From contig VFHP01000007.1 in assembly GCA_009391535.1 (NCBI GenBank), positions 1 through 64,000 of the forward strand: 64,000 nt of DNA, read 5' to 3'. Made by a program: the position numbers and the translations under genes. Positions 5,886-12,070 of the stretch are shown here, one piece after another. Source of the DNA: SAR202 cluster bacterium (GTDB taxonomy: Bacteria > Chloroflexota > Dehalococcoidia > Lucifugimonadales > UBA2985). Numbering within the stretch: position 1 is the stretch's first letter; every line of letters begins with the position of its first letter. The notes beneath the pieces are model-generated. The model was not told the origin of the DNA, did not search any database, and was given only the letters and a program-made list of their open reading frames with translations.

Positions 5886-6180
5886 GTAAGTTAGCTACAA
5901 CCCAGTTGGAACTACGCCGCTGGACTTGGTTCCCCGAAAGGGGCATCTTACAACGAGACAACATCACAACCCCTTTAAGGCCTTTGTAGCCATTACGTAA
6001 GGACAGGATCGGTAAGACGATTTAGGGGTGCATCGAGGCGTAAGTCAAATCCGGTTCCTTTGTGAACTTAAAAAAGGACGCAGCAGACTACGGTGCAGAT
6101 GGATAGGCCTGCCATCGTGATGTGTCTCATCTTATCCTAACGGATAAAGTGTAAATGTGGTAGCCAGCGAGTCAGCGAAA
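5886..6180 (+). ncRNA. putative large structured RNA
   Basis: About 300 bases with no plausible gene behind a strong promoter. GTAA and GCTACAA (5886-5900) pair with TTGTAGC and TTAC (5984-5996) as a long-range closing helix; inside is CCCC-GAAA-GGGG (5932-5943). Downstream are TCCTTT/AAAGGA (6056-6078), GATGG/CCATC (6098-6116) and TTATCC-TAAC-GGATAA (6132-6147). I recognise neither RNase P, 6S, group I intron nor tmRNA landmarks. The 5-prime end is set by the promoter; the 3-prime end is uncertain. Confidence 0.55.
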
Positions 6181-6208
6181 AAAGTCAAAATAAATTAAAG
6201 TTTACCCC

Positions 6209-6236
6209 TTGACAACGCCGATAAATAAAGTATAAT
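6209..6236 (+). promoter_or_regulatory. early-type promoter for a probable leaderless gene
   Basis: TTGACA 6209-6214, 16-nt spacer with GCCGATA, TATAAT 6231-6236. The ATG at 6243 lies seven bases beyond the -10. Confidence 0.88.
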
Positions 6237-6242
6237 AAAGAC

Positions 6243-6425
6243 ATGAAAGACGAACGAGCAAAACACAGAACATTCACAAGCATGGCACAGAAGCGACGTT
6301 GGTTAGCCTTGCAAGACGACATTGAAAGAGTGAAAAATGAAAAGACGAAAGCAAACGATAACCCTGAAGATCAAGCTGGGGAAACCCTCAGTCGGCCATC
6401 AAGCCAACACTCATCAGGTTCATGA
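6243..6425 (+). CDS. hypothetical protein (60 aa), probably leaderless
   Basis: A 60-residue polar, basic protein (MKDERAKHRTFTSMAQK) with a helical middle and a Ser-rich tail. The ATG coincides with the expected transcription start, as for the gene at 4687. No ribosome site is possible unless translation starts further in. Function unknown. Confidence 0.5.
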   Translation: MKDERAKHRTFTSMAQKRRWLALQDDIERVKNEKTKANDNPEDQAGETLSRPSSQHSSGS

Positions 6426-6489
6426 TAATCGCCCGAAGCGGCAACGTACACGGTCGGCACAACGTCGTGCGGCCATTAGTGAGTTTTAA
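6337..6489 (+). CDS. hypothetical very basic protein (50 aa)
   Basis: A 50-residue Arg/Lys-rich protein (MKRRKQTITLKIKLGK) overlapping the previous gene in another frame. GAAAGAG lies about 7 nt upstream of its ATG. Its composition suits nucleic-acid binding, but a chance overlap cannot be excluded. Confidence 0.4.
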   Translation: MKRRKQTITLKIKLGKPSVGHQANTHQVHDNRPKRQRTRSAQRRAAISEF

Positions 6490-6510
6490 TTTTAGCGAAA
6501 GGTTTTTAAG

Positions 6511-6663
6511 ATGACAATCAAATTTATCAAAGACAAAGAGACAAAGACGAAAGTACGCTTTACAGCAACCGGCGACGTGTCAGGCTCGATCTATATCGAG
6601 AAGGATTCAGAACTCGCAAAAGATTCCGAAATTATTTTGGAAATTCCTCAAGTAACCGCTTGA
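6511..6663 (+). CDS. hypothetical protein (50 aa)
   Basis: A 50-residue Lys/Glu-rich protein with alternating strand-like segments (KVRFTATGDVSGSIYIE). Canonical GCGAAAGGTTTTTAAG ribosome site. The stop TGA overlaps the -35 of the next promoter, a compact arrangement also seen at 3315. Confidence 0.6.
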   Translation: MTIKFIKDKETKTKVRFTATGDVSGSIYIEKDSELAKDSEIILEIPQVTA

Positions 6664-6687
6664 CATTGCCGATAAATATAGTATAAT
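6660..6687 (+). promoter_or_regulatory. early-type promoter
   Basis: TTGACA 6660-6665, 16-nt spacer with GCCGATA, TATAAT 6682-6687. It drives a long structured leader and 6814-7388. Confidence 0.88.
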
Positions 6688-6693
6688 GGTAGT

Positions 6694-6790
6694 ATAACAC
6701 AGCACGGAACTGGAACTCACCTGCCTGTCTTGAGGCGAATAATATCAAGCTAGTGAGTTAGGGTTAAGAGCCACTGCATCCGCAACACAT
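6694..6790 (+). promoter_or_regulatory. structured mRNA leader
   Basis: About 120 bases lie between promoter and gene. AACTCAC (6714-6720) pairs with GTGAGTT (6753-6759) around an inner CTTGA/TCAAG hairpin, followed by an eight-T run and the ribosome site. The layout resembles an attenuator or RNA-based control element; no known riboswitch recognised. Confidence 0.4.
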
Positions 6791-6813
6791 TTTTTTTTGA
6801 AAGGAGAAGTCTT

Positions 6814-7047
6814 ATGAAGATTTCACAAAAAGTAGAGTTCGGTCAGATTGACCACACCTACCTGTCTAGCTGGAAGTCTGACAATGAGGTCGAACTACAC
6901 AACGGAGATGACGTTGTATTGTTCACGATGACTGAGGAAGTCATGGCACAGCTTCACAAAAAGCTAGGCGACAAGCTCACGCAAATCGCTTCCGAGCGTC
7001 TAGAGGAAGCCAAGCAACTCGCAGATGGAGAATCAGAGAGTGAGTAA
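6814..7047 (+). CDS. hypothetical protein (77 aa)
   Basis: A 77-residue soluble acidic protein, beta-like N-terminal half (KVEFGQIDHTYLSSW) and an amphipathic helical C-terminal half ending GESESE. Strong TGAAAGGAGAAG ribosome site. It begins a three-gene unit ended by the terminator at 7409. Confidence 0.7.
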   Translation: MKISQKVEFGQIDHTYLSSWKSDNEVELHNGDDVVLFTMTEEVMAQLHKKLGDKLTQIASERLEEAKQLADGESESE

Positions 7048-7213
7048 CTCACAAACGCCGTTATGCAGGATCGGCACCAAATTCCCTGCTGGCACGGTCG
7101 TAGCCATTAAGAACGATCACGTTTTAATCGACACTGCGGATGGTGTCAAACAATTTTCTTTTTCACAAGTTGAAAGGTTCATCCATGAACAACGATCTTT
7201 ATCACAAGCGTAA
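7025..7213 (+). CDS. hypothetical small beta protein (62 aa)
   Basis: A 62-residue protein with a beta-rich core (TVVAIKNDHVLIDTADGVKQ), resembling a small SH3-like barrel in pattern only. It starts inside the end of the previous gene, an overlap of 23 bases. Confidence 0.5.
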   Translation: MENQRVSNSQTPLCRIGTKFPAGTVVAIKNDHVLIDTADGVKQFSFSQVERFIHEQRSLSQA

Positions 7214-7388
7214 CGAACGCAAAGTTTCTTTCCTGTATCCCAAAAACGGGAGTAAGAATATCCTCCGCTCAGTAACCGGCGTAAAGGTTGCGAGCTTCAC
7301 CGGGCCAAATGGCCGTGGGATTACCGTCCGAGAGGACAACGGCTTGCACAAGTCGTTCTCACTGAAAAAGTGCGTGGCGTCACTCTAA
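7185..7388 (+). CDS. hypothetical basic protein (67 aa)
   Basis: A 67-residue basic protein (MNNDLYHKRNERKVSFLY) with strand-like repeats (GVKVASFTGPNGRGITVRED). ATG 7185 follows GAAAGGTTCATCC; the upstream in-frame TTG does not have a site. Its pattern resembles the previous gene product, so the two may be paralogues. Confidence 0.6.
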   Translation: MNNDLYHKRNERKVSFLYPKNGSKNILRSVTGVKVASFTGPNGRGITVREDNGLHKSFSLKKCVASL

Positions 7389-7408
7389 AACCGCCGACCT
7401 TTCGTGTT

Positions 7409-7456
7409 GTGGGGAGAATGCCGCCTGTGACGTTCAGGCGGCTTCTCTTTCCCCAC
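7409..7456 (+). terminator. strong intrinsic terminator-like hairpin
   Basis: GTGGGG pairs with CCCCAC (7451-7456) and the inner GCCGCCTG with CAGGCGGC. It is followed by an A-rich rather than T-rich tract, so it may be a stabilising 3-prime end or act on the opposite strand. Confidence 0.6.
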
Positions 7457-7476
7457 GAAAAAAATAAAAATAGGGG

Positions 7477-7511
7477 TTGACAAACCGGCGAGCCGGGCCC
7501 CCCCGGCCGGG
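7477..7511 (+). repeat. GC-hairpin boundary element, copy 6 (loop CCCC)
   Basis: TTGACA 7477-7482, ten bases (identical to copy 5), CCGGG-CCCC-CCCGG 7493-7506, third arm CCGGG. No T-run follows, so it is a poor terminator. Confidence 0.75.
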
Positions 7512-7588
7512 TCAAAAGTCAAGTCCAATCGGCAAAAAACAGGAAAAAAACAATGAAAAAAAACTTTGGAAAAATGCTAAAGTTCCCC

Positions 7589-7616
7589 TTGACAAATAGC
7601 CGATATAATATATAAT
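7589..7616 (+). promoter_or_regulatory. early-type promoter of the tmRNA-like RNA
   Basis: TTGACA 7589-7594, 16-nt spacer with GCCGATA, TATAAT 7611-7616, preceded by CTAAAGTTCCCC. Transcription would begin about 8 bases before the RNA at 7631. Confidence 0.88.
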
Positions 7617-7630
7617 AGAGTAAACAACAT

Positions 7631-7785
7631 GGCGGGAAAATGGTCTCGTAGGATGAGACACCGACGACATGATAGTTCGACAACTGGCCTAATCGACGGA
7701 TTGGGAGGGAATCGACGGGGCTATCTCAGGCCTTATCGAGTTGGTGCCTACGAGTGCGGGGTTCGAGTCCCCGTTCCCGTCGCCA
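7631..7785 (+). ncRNA. tmRNA-like / tRNA-like RNA with encoded CCA
   Basis: The ends pair as an acceptor: GGCGGGAA (7631-7638) with TTCCCGTC (7774-7781), then G and CCA. A perfect T-arm CGGGG-TTCGAGT-CCCCG (7757-7773) precedes it. After the acceptor, AATGGTCTCG resembles the D-like segment of the tmRNA at 20076. The contiguous strand 7740-7754 pairs with 7645-7652 plus 7659-7665 (15 bp with a 6-base bulge), like tmRNA helix P2. Inside, one frame ends ...RQLA-stop (TAA 7690-7692), a possible but non-canonical tag. At 155 nt it is too long for a tRNA and very short for a tmRNA. Confidence 0.6.
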
Positions 7786-7817
7786 AAAAATAACCGGAAT
7801 TATTCAAGTTTGACCCC

Positions 7818-7845
7818 TTGACATTCCGATAATATATAGTAGAAT
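7818..7845 (+). promoter_or_regulatory. early-type promoter
   Basis: TTGACA 7818-7823, 16-nt spacer with CCGATA, TAGAAT 7840-7845. It drives 7879-9016. Confidence 0.82.
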
Positions 7846-7878
7846 AAGACTGTAAGCAACACAACGAAAGGTAAACAG

Positions 7879-8661
7879 ATGTTAAAGTTCTCAAACGCAA
7901 ACGCTAAAATCGAAGCACTCAAAAACGACGACGAGTTGTCAGAGTATCTGACAGATAAACGCAAGGTTTATTCCCTTGACCTTCTCAGTGGCTACTCATG
8001 CCCGTTCGCAGAGTCGTGCCTATCCAAAGCCGTAGTTCAGCCAAACGGCAAACGCAAAATACAAGACGGACACAAAACGCAGTTCCGTTGCTTCTCAGCT
8101 TCTCAGGAAGTACAGTACACCAACGTGTACAATCTACGCAAACACAATTTTGATTCGTTGCGTAAACTATCAACCGGCGAGATGATTGACTTAATCAATA
8201 ACTCATTACCCACCAATGCCGGTATCGTTCGCATCCACGTTGCAGGCGATTTCTTCAATCAGCAATATATGGAAGCGTGGTATTCTGTAGCAGTGGCAAA
8301 CCCCGACAAGCTATTCTACGCTTATACCAAGTCGCTCAGGTTCTGGCACTCTATCAACGAGTTTCCAATTCTACACAATTTCGTTTTGACCGCATCATAT
8401 GGCGGTCGTGATGATTGGCGTATCGACGAGTACGATATGCGATTCGCCAAAGTGGTATACAGTGAACAAGAGGCTCACGATCTCGGACTAGCTATCGACC
8501 ACGACGACACACACGCAGCAAAGCCAAGCCTACGCAATCAATCATTTGCATTGATGCTACACGGAACACAGCCCAAAGGTAGCGAAGCCGCCGATGCCTT
8601 AAAGGTGCTGAAACGGGACAAGGTGCGGCATAGCTATAGCAGAAAGGTGGCAACAGTGTGA
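7879..8661 (+). CDS. GP88-like phage protein
   Basis: A 260-residue protein. Its layout, an N-terminal SNANAKI segment, then YSLDLLSGYSCPFAESC (about residues 31-47), FRCFSA (71-76) and conserved RIHVAGDFF and Y-T-K-S segments, matches what I recall of the gene product 88 family of actinobacteriophages. The Cys residues (SCPFAESC, RC) may bind a metal. Biochemical function is unknown in the family as far as I know. Strong ACGAAAGGTAAACAG ribosome site; first gene of its unit. Confidence 0.65.
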   Translation: MLKFSNANAKIEALKNDDELSEYLTDKRKVYSLDLLSGYSCPFAESCLSKAVVQPNGKRKIQDGHKTQFRCFSASQEVQYTNVYNLRKHNFDSLRKLSTGEMIDLINNSLPTNAGIVRIHVAGDFFNQQYMEAWYSVAVANPDKLFYAYTKSLRFWHSINEFPILHNFVLTASYGGRDDWRIDEYDMRFAKVVYSEQEAHDLGLAIDHDDTHAAKPSLRNQSFALMLHGTQPKGSEAADALKVLKRDKVRHSYSRKVATV

Positions 8662-8735
8662 TTCAACTTGTATTGTTACTTTTATTTTTTTCAGCAGCTC
8701 ATGGTATTTCAGACCACTACACAAAAGGATATTGA
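8658..8735 (+). CDS. possible tiny exported or membrane peptide (25 aa)
   Basis: A GTG start overlapping the previous TGA (GTGA) opens a 25-residue reading with a leucine-rich helix and an AAHG motif that looks like a signal-peptide end. No separate ribosome site, so it would depend on coupling. Weakly supported. Confidence 0.35.
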   Translation: MIQLVLLLLFFSAAHGISDHYTKGY

Positions 8736-8737
8736 TT

Positions 8738-9016
8738 ATGAAAAGTCTAGTTATGTTCAGTTACAAGCAACCGGTTGAAGGTTCTAAGTTTCGTTGGGGA
8801 GTTCTTAAGGAACGACGCAACACCAACAAGCACCCGCTTAGTTGGGAGACAATCACGGGAGCGTATCGTAAATACGATCCTGAATTCAAACGGTCGCGAG
8901 ACCTTGACACGGTGCAAACCCGTGACGGTGTAAAGGCGTTCTATAAAGAGCGTCAGAATTGGGGAATTAAAATTCCTTTCGTTGGTTCCCTAGTCGCACC
9001 GTTCCTAAAGTCGTAG
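8738..9016 (+). CDS. hypothetical basic protein (92 aa)
   Basis: A 92-residue basic protein (MKSLVMFSYKQPVEG) with KFRWGVLKERRNTNKHP and later REDxK-like patches. ATG 8738 follows AAAAGGATATTGATT. No recognised domain. It ends the GP88 unit before the hairpins at 9032-9135. Confidence 0.6.
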   Translation: MKSLVMFSYKQPVEGSKFRWGVLKERRNTNKHPLSWETITGAYRKYDPEFKRSRDLDTVQTRDGVKAFYKERQNWGIKIPFVGSLVAPFLKS

Positions 9017-9031
9017 GACGCTATGACCCGC

Positions 9032-9135
9032 ACCACTGACCTTGCGGTATAGGTGGTGAGGATAAAAGGTAACCGCTATTTTTTATTTTTTTTATATACG
9101 CCGCTGCCGGTTGGGGTAGTCTCAGCCGGTGGCGG
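9032..9135 (+). other. two intergenic hairpins
   Basis: CACCAC pairs with GTGGTG (about 9032-9059), followed by a T-rich tract near 9080-9093 that could terminate transcription. CCGCTGCCGG (9101-9110) pairs with CCGGTGGCGG (9126-9135) as a second GC-rich hairpin immediately before repeat copy 7. Confidence 0.45.
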
Positions 9136-9157
9136 TGTCTTACTCATTCCAGCCGGA

Positions 9158-9189
9158 TTGACGCGGCGGGCAAATCCGGGCGGCCCCGG
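9158..9189 (+). repeat. GC-hairpin boundary element, copy 7 (loop CGGC)
   Basis: TTGACG 9158-9163, twelve bases, CCGGG-CGGC-CCCGG 9176-9189. It is a divergent copy in both hexamer and spacing. Confidence 0.68.
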
Positions 9190-9259
9190 TTTGGTTGTTG
9201 AGACTGGTTCTCAGTAAAAAAAGATTAGAAAAAAGCCAGAAAAAGTTAATGCCGACCCC

Positions 9260-9287
9260 TTGACTATGACGATATATATAATATAAT
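9260..9287 (+). promoter_or_regulatory. early-type promoter
   Basis: TTGACT 9260-9265, 16-nt spacer with ACGATA, TATAAT 9282-9287. It drives the gene at 9314. Confidence 0.85.
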
Positions 9288-9313
9288 GGAAGGGTAACAC
9301 GAAAGGATAAGTT

Positions 9314-9781
9314 ATGAAGAAACCACGAACACAAAAAAGCTTCCAGATTGCGGAGCATATCGACCCAACCAAGAAGGTGCGAGTCTATCGCAACCTGCAT
9401 CGAGATTGCTACAGCGTTAAGCAAGGCGGCATCGTTCGCTGTCATGCAGAAAATGTTACGTTGAGAAGTTGTCAATTCATTGTGTCCAAGGCAGGACAAA
9501 GGAGAGTCAGGGATGAACAGAAGAAAAACGTACATGCGTTTATTGAGGGCTATGTGGTTGATACTCGTACGACCGACCAAAAAGTTGACGGTCATCTCAC
9601 TGATGAGCAGATCGACAACGGCGAAACACGATGGGAAAAAGTTTACTACAACCCATACACCTGTGACACGTTCATCAAGCAGTACGACGCAAGCCCAATA
9701 GAAAACGCTGACTATGCTGACTTGTCAATCCTCGACAATGCAGTAATGGCCTTCAGTCATAAACCACCATTTTTTCATTAG
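9314..9781 (+). CDS. conserved phage protein of unknown function (155 aa)
   Basis: A 155-residue protein of a type I remember from many environmental phages: a YRNLHRDCYSV segment (about 26-36), VRCHAENVTLRSCQFIV (40-56), GQRRVRDEQKKNVHAFIEG (60-78) and a C-terminal YNPYTCDTF motif. No function is known to me. ACGAAAGGATAAGTT ribosome site. Its stop runs into the next promoter region. Confidence 0.65.
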   Translation: MKKPRTQKSFQIAEHIDPTKKVRVYRNLHRDCYSVKQGGIVRCHAENVTLRSCQFIVSKAGQRRVRDEQKKNVHAFIEGYVVDTRTTDQKVDGHLTDEQIDNGETRWEKVYYNPYTCDTFIKQYDASPIENADYADLSILDNAVMAFSHKPPFFH

Positions 9782-9786
9782 ACCAC

Positions 9787-9814
9787 TTGACATACAATAA
9801 TTGTATGTTAGAAT
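9787..9814 (+). promoter_or_regulatory. promoter with palindromic operator in the spacer
   Basis: TTGACA 9787-9792, 16-nt spacer, TAGAAT 9809-9814. The spacer lacks the CCGATA motif and is instead a 19-base perfect palindrome, ACATACAATAATTGTATGT (9790-9808). Confidence 0.8.
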
Positions 9815-9853
9815 ATACAGTATAACCAACACTACTTTTTGAAAGGTAAAATT

Positions 9854-10225
9854 ATGGGACTTGACCAATACGCATCCGCACGACGTGGCGAAGCTAAGAA
9901 GGACGAAGATGGCTACACTTACTACGAGGACAGTATGGAACTGGCCTACTGGCGAAAGCACCCTAGTTTGCAGGGGTGGATGGAAGAACTCTACCGTGAA
10001 AAGGGTGGAGATGGTGAGTTTAATTGTGTCGATGTCGAATTGACACTTGGGGACTTGGACAGCATGGAAGAAGCTCTGGACGAAAACGCCCTACCAGAGA
10101 CAGTAGGTTTCTTCTTCGGGGAAAACTCTGAAGAATATTACGCAGAGCAAGACCGTGAGTTCATCCGTGAGGCTCGTGCGGCAATTAAGAAAGGCTATAC
10201 CGTTGTGTATAGTAGCTGGTGGTAA
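9854..10225 (+). CDS. conserved phage protein, MGLDQYA family (123 aa)
   Basis: A 123-residue acidic protein with MGLDQYA at the N-terminus, LAYWRKHPSLQGWMEELY (about residues 31-48), FNCVDVELT, GFFFG and a terminal YSSWW. These blocks recur in many phage proteins of unknown function as I recall them. The start is placed at 9854 after GAAAGGTAAAATT. It is the only early gene here under a clear palindromic operator. Confidence 0.7.
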   Translation: MGLDQYASARRGEAKKDEDGYTYYEDSMELAYWRKHPSLQGWMEELYREKGGDGEFNCVDVELTLGDLDSMEEALDENALPETVGFFFGENSEEYYAEQDREFIREARAAIKKGYTVVYSSWW

Positions 10226-10226
10226 C

Positions 10227-10457
10227 GTGGACAAAGTAGGAAGCGTTGTTAGATTTAACAACTTTGTAAGAAAAATTATTCGTGAAGAAGGCACTTGCAA
10301 ACTGGCGGAGCAAACGAACGACCGCATCGCTTGCTTTGAAGTTGCTTCTGGTGGTGGGGTGAAGGGGTTTGTAGGATGGTGGGAAGATGACCATTCACAG
10401 ATGACCTATGCCGCTACACCTTACGAAGTATATTGTACAATGCCTCACGAGGATTAG
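10227..10457 (+). CDS. hypothetical protein (76 aa), GTG start
   Basis: A 76-residue protein starting VDKVGSVVRF. GTG lies one base past the previous TAA, so translation is probably coupled. The C-terminal half has strand-like FVGWWEDDHSQMTY. No recognised domain. Confidence 0.5.
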   Translation: MDKVGSVVRFNNFVRKIIREEGTCKLAEQTNDRIACFEVASGGGVKGFVGWWEDDHSQMTYAATPYEVYCTMPHED

Positions 10458-10475
10458 TATTCCTTTCAAGAGATG

Positions 10476-10603
10476 CCGGTTGACCTTTATGTTGGTTGCC
10501 TGCCCGCCGTCTTACGCTAACAACGGTAACTGTAAGATGAGAAGAGGGCGACGGGGTAACAGGATTCAAATAGATCTCTCATCGCCAACATGAGGGTCGC
10601 CGG
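10476..10603 (+). ncRNA. putative structured RNA in the 3-prime region
   Basis: The outer strands pair imperfectly over about 19 bases: CCGG, GACC and ATGTTGG (10476-10495) with CCAACAT, GGGTC and CCGG (10585-10603). An inner hairpin TCTTAC/GTAAGA spans 10510-10537. No ORF lies within. It sits between the 9854 unit and GC-hairpin copy 8; a processed 3-prime RNA is one possibility. Confidence 0.42.
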
Positions 10604-10635
10604 TTGACCTTGGAATCCGGGCCCCCCCGGCCGGG
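10604..10635 (+). repeat. GC-hairpin boundary element, copy 8 (loop CCCC)
   Basis: TTGACC 10604-10609, seven bases, CCGGG-CCCC-CCCGG 10617-10630, third arm CCGGG. It is divergent in hexamer and spacing; no long T-run follows. Confidence 0.68.
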
Positions 10636-10714
10636 TCGTTTGTCAAGAGGGAAAATGCTAAAAAAGCCAAAAAAGTCCGGAATAAAAAAAATCCAAAAAA
10701 AGCTCAAGTCCCCA

Positions 10715-10742
10715 TTGACATCTAGCCGATATATATTATAAT
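10715..10742 (+). promoter_or_regulatory. early-type promoter
   Basis: TTGACA 10715-10720, 16-nt spacer with GCCGATA, TATAAT 10737-10742, preceded by CTCAAGTCCCCA. It drives the DUF932 gene. Confidence 0.9.
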
Positions 10743-10784
10743 GAGAGAGTAAGTTAGTTTCACACATTTCAGAAAGGTTTTACT

Positions 10785-11702
10785 ATGACTAACATTCAAT
10801 CTGCTGACGTTTCAGCTTCCGTTCGTTCCGCTTTCGATTTCACCGTTGACAAGTTTCCACTGTTTGGCCCGGATCATATGCCGACTGACCAGTACGGCTT
10901 GTTCCGTTCTGATACGGGTTATCTCAAGGGCGTGAAGTCCGTTTCCCCTCGCTACGTTCCCCATACGACTGATGACGTTTGTGCGTTGGTCGATGCCGCT
11001 GGTGAGGCGTTCGATGGTGAGATTGCTTGCAATACTCACTTCCGTAGTGGTCACTATGTGTCCATTCAACCAACCGCTGAAGATCGTCGTTCGATTTTCA
11101 AGGATCGTGATACGGATAACGTATGGCCTCGCGTGATGATTAACGCTGGTTATGACGGTAAAGCGTTTACCGCCACTATGGGTTATTTCCGTGATGCGTG
11201 TAGTAATCTGGCGATGATGCGTATGGTGAACGGTACAACCGTTTCCATTCGTCACACTTCCGGATTGCGTGCCAACATGGACGAATTGATCTCAACATTT
11301 GAGACCCTCAAAAATAGCTGGTCTACCCTGACCGATGTTATTGACCGTCTCGAATCTACTGAGGTTCGCATGACTGAGTTTCTCGATTCTATCTATGGTC
11401 GTCCTGATCAGGATCAACTGGATCGTGCAGCCCGTGGCGAGCGAGTGCGTGCGGTGACTACTCACCAAAATCGTACTGAGGCAATCTGGAAGCGTCTTAA
11501 TCGTGAGCGTAACCTGACAGGTCGTCCAGCGATGACCAATGTGGTTTCCGCTTGGGAAGCATACAACGCTATTCAGGGCTACGTCCAACACGACGCACAG
11601 GCGAAGGAGGGTTTCAAGGGTGACTTTGATCGAATCCTGCGTGCATCCAACTCGCAAGAGGTCAAGGCGGCTGAGAAGCTCGCTTTGGAACTTGCGGCCT
11701 AA
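10785..11702 (+). CDS. DUF932 family protein
   Basis: A 305-residue protein with the DUF932 (phage/plasmid-like TIGR03299) pattern: a central conserved stretch with MINAGYDGKAFTATMGYFRDACSN (about 125-148) and MRMVNGTTVSIRHTSG, and a C-terminal WEAYNAIQGYVQHD block. The family is widespread on phages and plasmids with no proven function known to me. Codon use is richer in GGT/CGT/CGC than neighbouring genes, suggesting high expression or separate origin. Ribosome site AGAAAGGTTTTACT; followed by an intrinsic terminator. Confidence 0.8.
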   Translation: MTNIQSADVSASVRSAFDFTVDKFPLFGPDHMPTDQYGLFRSDTGYLKGVKSVSPRYVPHTTDDVCALVDAAGEAFDGEIACNTHFRSGHYVSIQPTAEDRRSIFKDRDTDNVWPRVMINAGYDGKAFTATMGYFRDACSNLAMMRMVNGTTVSIRHTSGLRANMDELISTFETLKNSWSTLTDVIDRLESTEVRMTEFLDSIYGRPDQDQLDRAARGERVRAVTTHQNRTEAIWKRLNRERNLTGRPAMTNVVSAWEAYNAIQGYVQHDAQAKEGFKGDFDRILRASNSQEVKAAEKLALELAA

Positions 11703-11724
11703 CCTTACCCCTTTCTGTTGTGTT

Positions 11725-11758
11725 ACCCCTTGCGGCCATTTGGCCGCTTGGGGTTTTT
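11725..11758 (+). terminator. intrinsic terminator
   Basis: ACCCC-TT-GCGGCC pairs with GGCCGC-TT-GGGGT around an ATTT loop, then TTTT. It terminates the DUF932 transcript. Confidence 0.85.
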
Positions 11759-11848
11759 ATAACTTCAGTGGGATGGTAGGGTATGATACAGCTAATTTTG
11801 ATGGTGATTTTTTTCTGGTCTATTTCCTGTTTTTTTGAAGAATAGGGG

Positions 11849-11878
11849 TTGACACCGGCTGCGGCCGGGCCCCCCCGG
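11849..11878 (+). repeat. GC-hairpin boundary element, copy 9 (loop CCCC)
   Basis: TTGACA 11849-11854, ten bases, CCGGG-CCCC-CCCGG 11865-11878, preceded by AATAGGGG. It follows a conventional terminator at 11725, so termination cannot be its only role. Confidence 0.75.
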
Positions 11879-11957
11879 ATTTGTGCAAATACCATGCCAA
11901 AACTCATACAGCAAAATTCATACCATTCAACATAAAAATAAAAATAAAGATGACCCC

Positions 11958-11985
11958 TTGTAATTGACGATATATGTGTTATAAT
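11958..11985 (+). promoter_or_regulatory. early-type promoter
   Basis: TTGTAA 11958-11963, 16-nt spacer with ACGATA, TATAAT 11980-11985, preceded by AAAGATGACCCC. It transcribes a gene-free stretch. Confidence 0.7.
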
Positions 11986-12070
11986 GTATAGTATGTATGT
12001 CTGTATATAGGTGTGACACGTTTGGTCACTCGCTCGATCTGACCCGTTCTGTCTCACTCGAAGCTAACGT

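Noticed and set aside
5782-6180. Reading frames on either strand within the 5886 RNA
   Set aside because: They lack ribosome sites and cover only part of a region rich in complementary stems.
7631-7785. Selenocysteine tRNA (8-bp acceptor)
   Set aside because: No TCA anticodon arm can be drawn, the RNA is 60 bases too long, and the long P2-like pairing fits a tmRNA architecture better.
10812-11657. Long antisense frames opposite the DUF932 gene
   Set aside because: They arise from the codon bias of the sense gene; no promoters or ribosome sites on the minus strand.
11776-11838. 21-codon reading after the DUF932 terminator
   Set aside because: No ribosome site or promoter and phenylalanine-rich low complexity.
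709-11854. TTGACA hexamers inside the nine GC-hairpin elements as promoters
   Set aside because: No -10-like sequence lies 16-18 bases downstream; that position is the GC hairpin itself.
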